In this document: piece after piece, positions 61,968 through 64,000 of the stretch | How positions within the stretch are numbered: the first letter of the stretch is position 1 | Layout: every line of letters starts with the position of its first letter | NCBI RefSeq assembly: GCF_038967635.1 | Contig: NZ_CP152413.1 | Coordinates: forward strand, 5,274,001-5,338,000 | Direction: 5' to 3' | Source of the DNA: Bradyrhizobium sp. B124 | GTDB taxonomy: Bacteria > Pseudomonadota > Alphaproteobacteria > Rhizobiales > Xanthobacteraceae | Length of the DNA stretch: 64,000 bases | Program-made: the position numbers and the translations under genes | Notes under the pieces: model-generated | Told to the model about the DNA's origin: nothing | The model's input: the letters and a program-made list of their open reading frames with translations, nothing else | Databases searched by the model: none

Positions 61968-62021
61968 ACAGCCGAGCACGCGTCGCCTTGGGGTAGGTCG
62001 TAAGGCGCGGTGCTCGGCTGT
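61968..62021. repeat. Long inverted repeat downstream of the ABC-F gene
   Basis: ACAGCCGAGCAC (61968-61979) and GTGCTCGGCTGT (62010-62021) are perfect 12-base arms, extended inward by an imperfect GCGTCGCCTT/AAGGCGCG pair. It would form a stem of about 20 pairs 16 bases after the stop. No T-run follows in either direction, so a classical terminator is unlikely, though it may protect the mRNA end. Confidence 0.6.
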
Positions 62022-62103
62022 CAGGCCGCGCGGCGGTGCGGCCATTCCGCCAGCTTCGCTCGTCCCCACGAGCGAGGCCGTCGGAGCTGAATCTCGCCGG
62101 TAG

Positions 62104-62214
62104 CTAAATCCGAGCCATCGAATGGAGTGCGTTTCTCCAAAGGGCAAATGCGACGAAGCCTGCCAGCAACAAAAAGCCGCCACCGGCCGCGATCAAAAAG
62201 TGCGCGAACGTCAT
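62104..62214 (-). CDS. Possible very small membrane protein (36 aa)
   Basis: The frame reads MTFAHFLIAAGGGFLLLAGFVAFALWRNALH, one transmembrane helix with a basic tail, 36 residues. A longer form from a GTG at 62286 adds CIDC but has no ribosome-binding site. GGGA lies 8 bases before the chosen ATG. Such proteins are often real, but the evidence is only composition and the ribosome-binding site. The rest of the stretch from 62215 to 62621 shows no gene. Confidence 0.3.
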   Translation of the reverse strand: MTFAHFLIAAGGGFLLLAGFVAFALWRNALHSMARI

Positions 62215-62621
62215 CTTGGAAATCCCAAATTGAGAAGCATCCTGCGGCGCGACACGCACCGCAGCCTGGCAATCAATGCACTTCACAAATTGATTTGCCC
62301 CGCCGGCCGCCGCCGGACAGCCCGAAAGGTGGCTGGCACTGCGCTCTGCCCACCCTTCGATTCCAGAGAGGTCGTCAAGCCACTCGGCTGTTGCCTCTCA
62401 TCGTGCGGTTCGTCACGCCGCTCAACTGTCACGAGGATAATCGATAAAACTTTATCGACAATCGAAACGAAGAATTAAGGTTACCGACGCGGGCCGGCGC
62501 GCCGGCGAGGGTCGATCGCGTCCGGCGGACCCGGCTCCCAGCAAAATATCGAAAACAACCCCATGCACAGTAGCCGGTGGCCACCGCTCCAGCCCGAGTG
62601 GCGGTCAATTGGCGCAATATC

Positions 62622-62641
62622 CTCCGGACGAAAGTCCGGAG
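62622..62641. repeat. Perfect 8-base hairpin with GAAA loop
   Basis: CTCCGGAC-GAAA-GTCCGGAG, immediately upstream of the candidate sigma-factor promoter at 62646. It could terminate or shield transcription coming from upstream; no T-run is present. Confidence 0.5.
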
Positions 62642-62645
62642 AACA

Positions 62646-62672
62646 TGTCACGTTTCGACGTGCTGCCTTGTC
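62646..62672 (+). promoter_or_regulatory. Candidate ECF41-type promoter (TGTCACG-N16-TGTC)
   Basis: TGTCACG (62646-62652) and TGTC (62669-62672) are 16 bases apart. This matches, apart from one base in each element, the promoter I recall for ECF41 sigma factors (TGTCACA-N16-CGTC). It lies 34 bases before the reductase start, as expected for an autoregulated ECF41 operon. A CACGT-TTCG-ACGTG palindrome overlaps it. Confidence 0.55.
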
Positions 62673-62705
62673 CTAGCTTCTGCAATGCCAGCAGCAGAGG
62701 ACACC

Positions 62706-63344
62706 ATGCATACTATCGGAACCGGAGGCGGTCGCACCCTGATCGCGATCGTCTATCATAGCGCTTACGGCCACACCCGGCGTCAGGCGGAGGCCGTGAG
62801 GTCCGGCGTTGGGGATATCGATGGCGCGGAGGCGCTTCTGGTGCCCGTCGAGAGCGTGGAGCAGAACTGGGATCGACTGATGGCGGCGGAAGCGTTGATC
62901 TTCGGCACACCGACCTACATGGGCGCCGCCTCCGCAGCCTTCAAAGCCTTTCAGGAAGCAACTTCAAGTGCAGTGATGTCCAAAGGCTATCGGTGGAGGG
63001 ACAAGCTTGCGGCCGGCTTCACCAATTCGGGGGCCCATGCCGGCGACAAGCTCTCCACATTGATCCAGCTTGCATTGTTCGCCGCCCAGCACGGGATGCA
63101 TTGGGTCAATCTCGACCTGCCGCCGGGTAACAACTCCGCATCGGGATCGGAGGCCGATCCGAACAGGCTGGGGTTCTGGCTGGGGGCCGGCGCGCAATCG
63201 AACACCGACGAGGGGCCGGATACCGCGCCGCCGGAATCCGATCTCGCAACCGCCCGTCACCTGGGACGGCGGGTGGCGAAGGCAGCACTGCAGTTTGCAC
63301 GCGGCCGCGACGCAGCAGCGGTCGCCGTTCGGGCCGCGTCATGA
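62706..63344 (+). CDS. Flavodoxin-like NAD(P)H:quinone/FMN oxidoreductase
   Basis: A 212-residue flavodoxin-fold protein. The FMN phosphate loop is IAIVYHSAYGHTRRQAEAV (about 13-31), the second FMN loop IFGTPTYMGAASAAFKAF and the third FTNSGAHAGDKLSTL, as in WrbA-type quinone reductases. It lacks the usual GxFTS... end and has a roughly 30-residue C-terminal extension ending ARGRDAAAVAVRAAS. Start: ATG 62706 with AGAGGA just upstream; an ATG at 62685 is possible. Its stop overlaps the sigma-factor start (ATGA). ECF41 genes are typically coupled to an oxidoreductase, decarboxylase or epimerase, and this fits that pattern. Confidence 0.82.
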   Translation: MHTIGTGGGRTLIAIVYHSAYGHTRRQAEAVRSGVGDIDGAEALLVPVESVEQNWDRLMAAEALIFGTPTYMGAASAAFKAFQEATSSAVMSKGYRWRDKLAAGFTNSGAHAGDKLSTLIQLALFAAQHGMHWVNLDLPPGNNSASGSEADPNRLGFWLGAGAQSNTDEGPDTAPPESDLATARHLGRRVAKAALQFARGRDAAAVAVRAAS

Positions 63345-64000
63345 CAAATGCAGCCGAAACATCGGCGGCCGGCATCTTCGCCGAGCTGCGGCCGCGCCTG
63401 ATCCGGCTGGCCTATCGGATGCTGGGCTCGGTCGCCGACGCGGAGGATGTCGTGCACGACGCCTGGCTGCGCTGGCTCGCTGCCGATCGCGATCAGGTGC
63501 GCGATCCCAAGGCGCTCCTGCACACCATCGTCACCCGATTATCCCTCAACGAATTGAAGTCCGCGCGGCGCCGGCGGGTGACCTATGTCGGACCGTGGCT
63601 CCCCGAACCGTTCTTCGACCCCGAGGACGAGGAGGCGGCCGACGACCTGACCCTGCCGTTGATGATCGCGCTGGAACGCCTGTCGCCATTGGAACGGGCG
63701 GCTTTTCTGCTGCATGACGTGTTCGGATTGGGGTTCGATGCCGTATCCGAGACGATCGGGCGCGAGGCTGCGACCTGCCGCAAGCTTGCCAGCCGCGCAC
63801 GCGCGCATATCCACGATGCCAGGCCGCGATTCGCCGTTGGGAATGAAGAAGGCTTGCGGCTCGCGAATGCCTTCTTCACGGCGACGCGGACGGGCGATCT
63901 TGCCGCGCTCCGCGCCATGCTCGCCGAAGATGTCGTGGTGTATGCGGATGGCGGTGGCCGGGTCCCGGCACCGACAGAGCCTCTGGTCGGGTGTGATGCC
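63341..64000 (+). CDS. ECF41/SigJ-type sigma factor, cut by the window end
   Basis: 220 residues are present; the C-terminus is outside the window. Sigma-2 region: LRPRLIRLAYRMLGSVADAEDVVHDAWLRW (about 17-46). Sigma-4: LERLSPLERAAFLLHDVFGLGFDAVSETIG (about 110-140). Between them lies the ECF41 linker motif WLPEP at 86-90, and after the sigma-4 part a SnoaL-like domain begins with LANAFFTATRTGDLAALRAMLAEDVVVYADGGGR, giving DGGGR at 203-207, the conserved loop of the ECF41 C-terminal domain. In this group the fused C-terminal domain, not a separate anti-sigma factor, controls activity. Start ATG 63341 overlaps the reductase stop. Confidence 0.85.
   Translation, partial: MTNAAETSAAGIFAELRPRLIRLAYRMLGSVADAEDVVHDAWLRWLAADRDQVRDPKALLHTIVTRLSLNELKSARRRRVTYVGPWLPEPFFDPEDEEAADDLTLPLMIALERLSPLERAAFLLHDVFGLGFDAVSETIGREAATCRKLASRARAHIHDARPRFAVGNEEGLRLANAFFTATRTGDLAALRAMLAEDVVVYADGGGRVPAPTEPLVGCDA

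Overview
The window is high-GC alphaproteobacterial chromosome, most likely Bradyrhizobium or a close relative in the Nitrobacteraceae. The evidence is the gene content (hybrid CheA, FixJ/NarL-type regulators, acetoacetyl-CoA ligase, Crp/Fnr paralogues, PlcP-type phosphoesterase) and the very high density of interspersed palindromic repeats around cores such as GTCATTGCGAGC, GTCATCCTGAGG and GAGCATGATC, which are typical of that group. No tRNA, rRNA, CRISPR array, transposase or prophage was seen.

Region by region. 0-10 kb: a small basic protein, an alpha/beta hydrolase, an efflux-type periplasmic adaptor, a degenerate caspase-fold protein, a 575-aa protein with a DCDTTA motif, a secreted nuclease-fold protein, an LssY_C-like membrane protein and a class V aminotransferase. 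9.7-17 kb: a frameshifted GIY-YIG gene, a complete ATPase / solute-binding protein / fused permease ABC importer of the Fe3+ type, and an S9 oligopeptidase. 17-20 kb: an RraA-like protein and an L-arabinonate-dehydratase-like enzyme. 19.8-31.4 kb: a motility and regulation block with a FixJ-like response regulator, a pilZ-cheR-cheY-cheW-cheA set (minus strand), a flagellin, two Crp/Fnr paralogues and an unusual LuxR-type regulator. 32-40 kb: small proteins, a NagZ-like glycosidase, acetoacetyl-CoA ligase, and a LysR-controlled operon with two PLP enzymes and a dehalogenase-like HAD protein. 40-46 kb: a lipid-remodelling operon (PmtA-like methyltransferase, DedA, PlcP-like phosphoesterase, GT4 glycosyltransferase) and a two-component system. 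46-54 kb: a Baeyer-Villiger monooxygenase plus esterase with a divergent AraC regulator, an aldo/keto reductase, and an MFS exporter with a divergent LysR. 54-64 kb: a PQQ dehydrogenase with an OprB porin, a YegD-like Hsp70, an ABC-F ATPase, and a flavodoxin-like reductase coupled to an ECF41-type sigma factor cut by the window end.

The most interesting signal is a shared palindrome, CCGTA-N4-TACGG. It occurs upstream of five genes between 20.5 and 31.4 kb: the FixJ-like regulator, cheA, the flagellin, a small hypothetical gene and the LuxR-type regulator. Both regulators carry nearly the same DNA-recognition segment, so I infer a local, autoregulated regulon joining chemotaxis, flagellin and the two regulators. 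The LuxR-type protein appears to carry a histidine-kinase dimerisation domain that has lost its phospho-accepting His.

All family assignments come from reading motifs by eye; no search was run. Starts were chosen from ribosome-binding sites, overlaps and family length.
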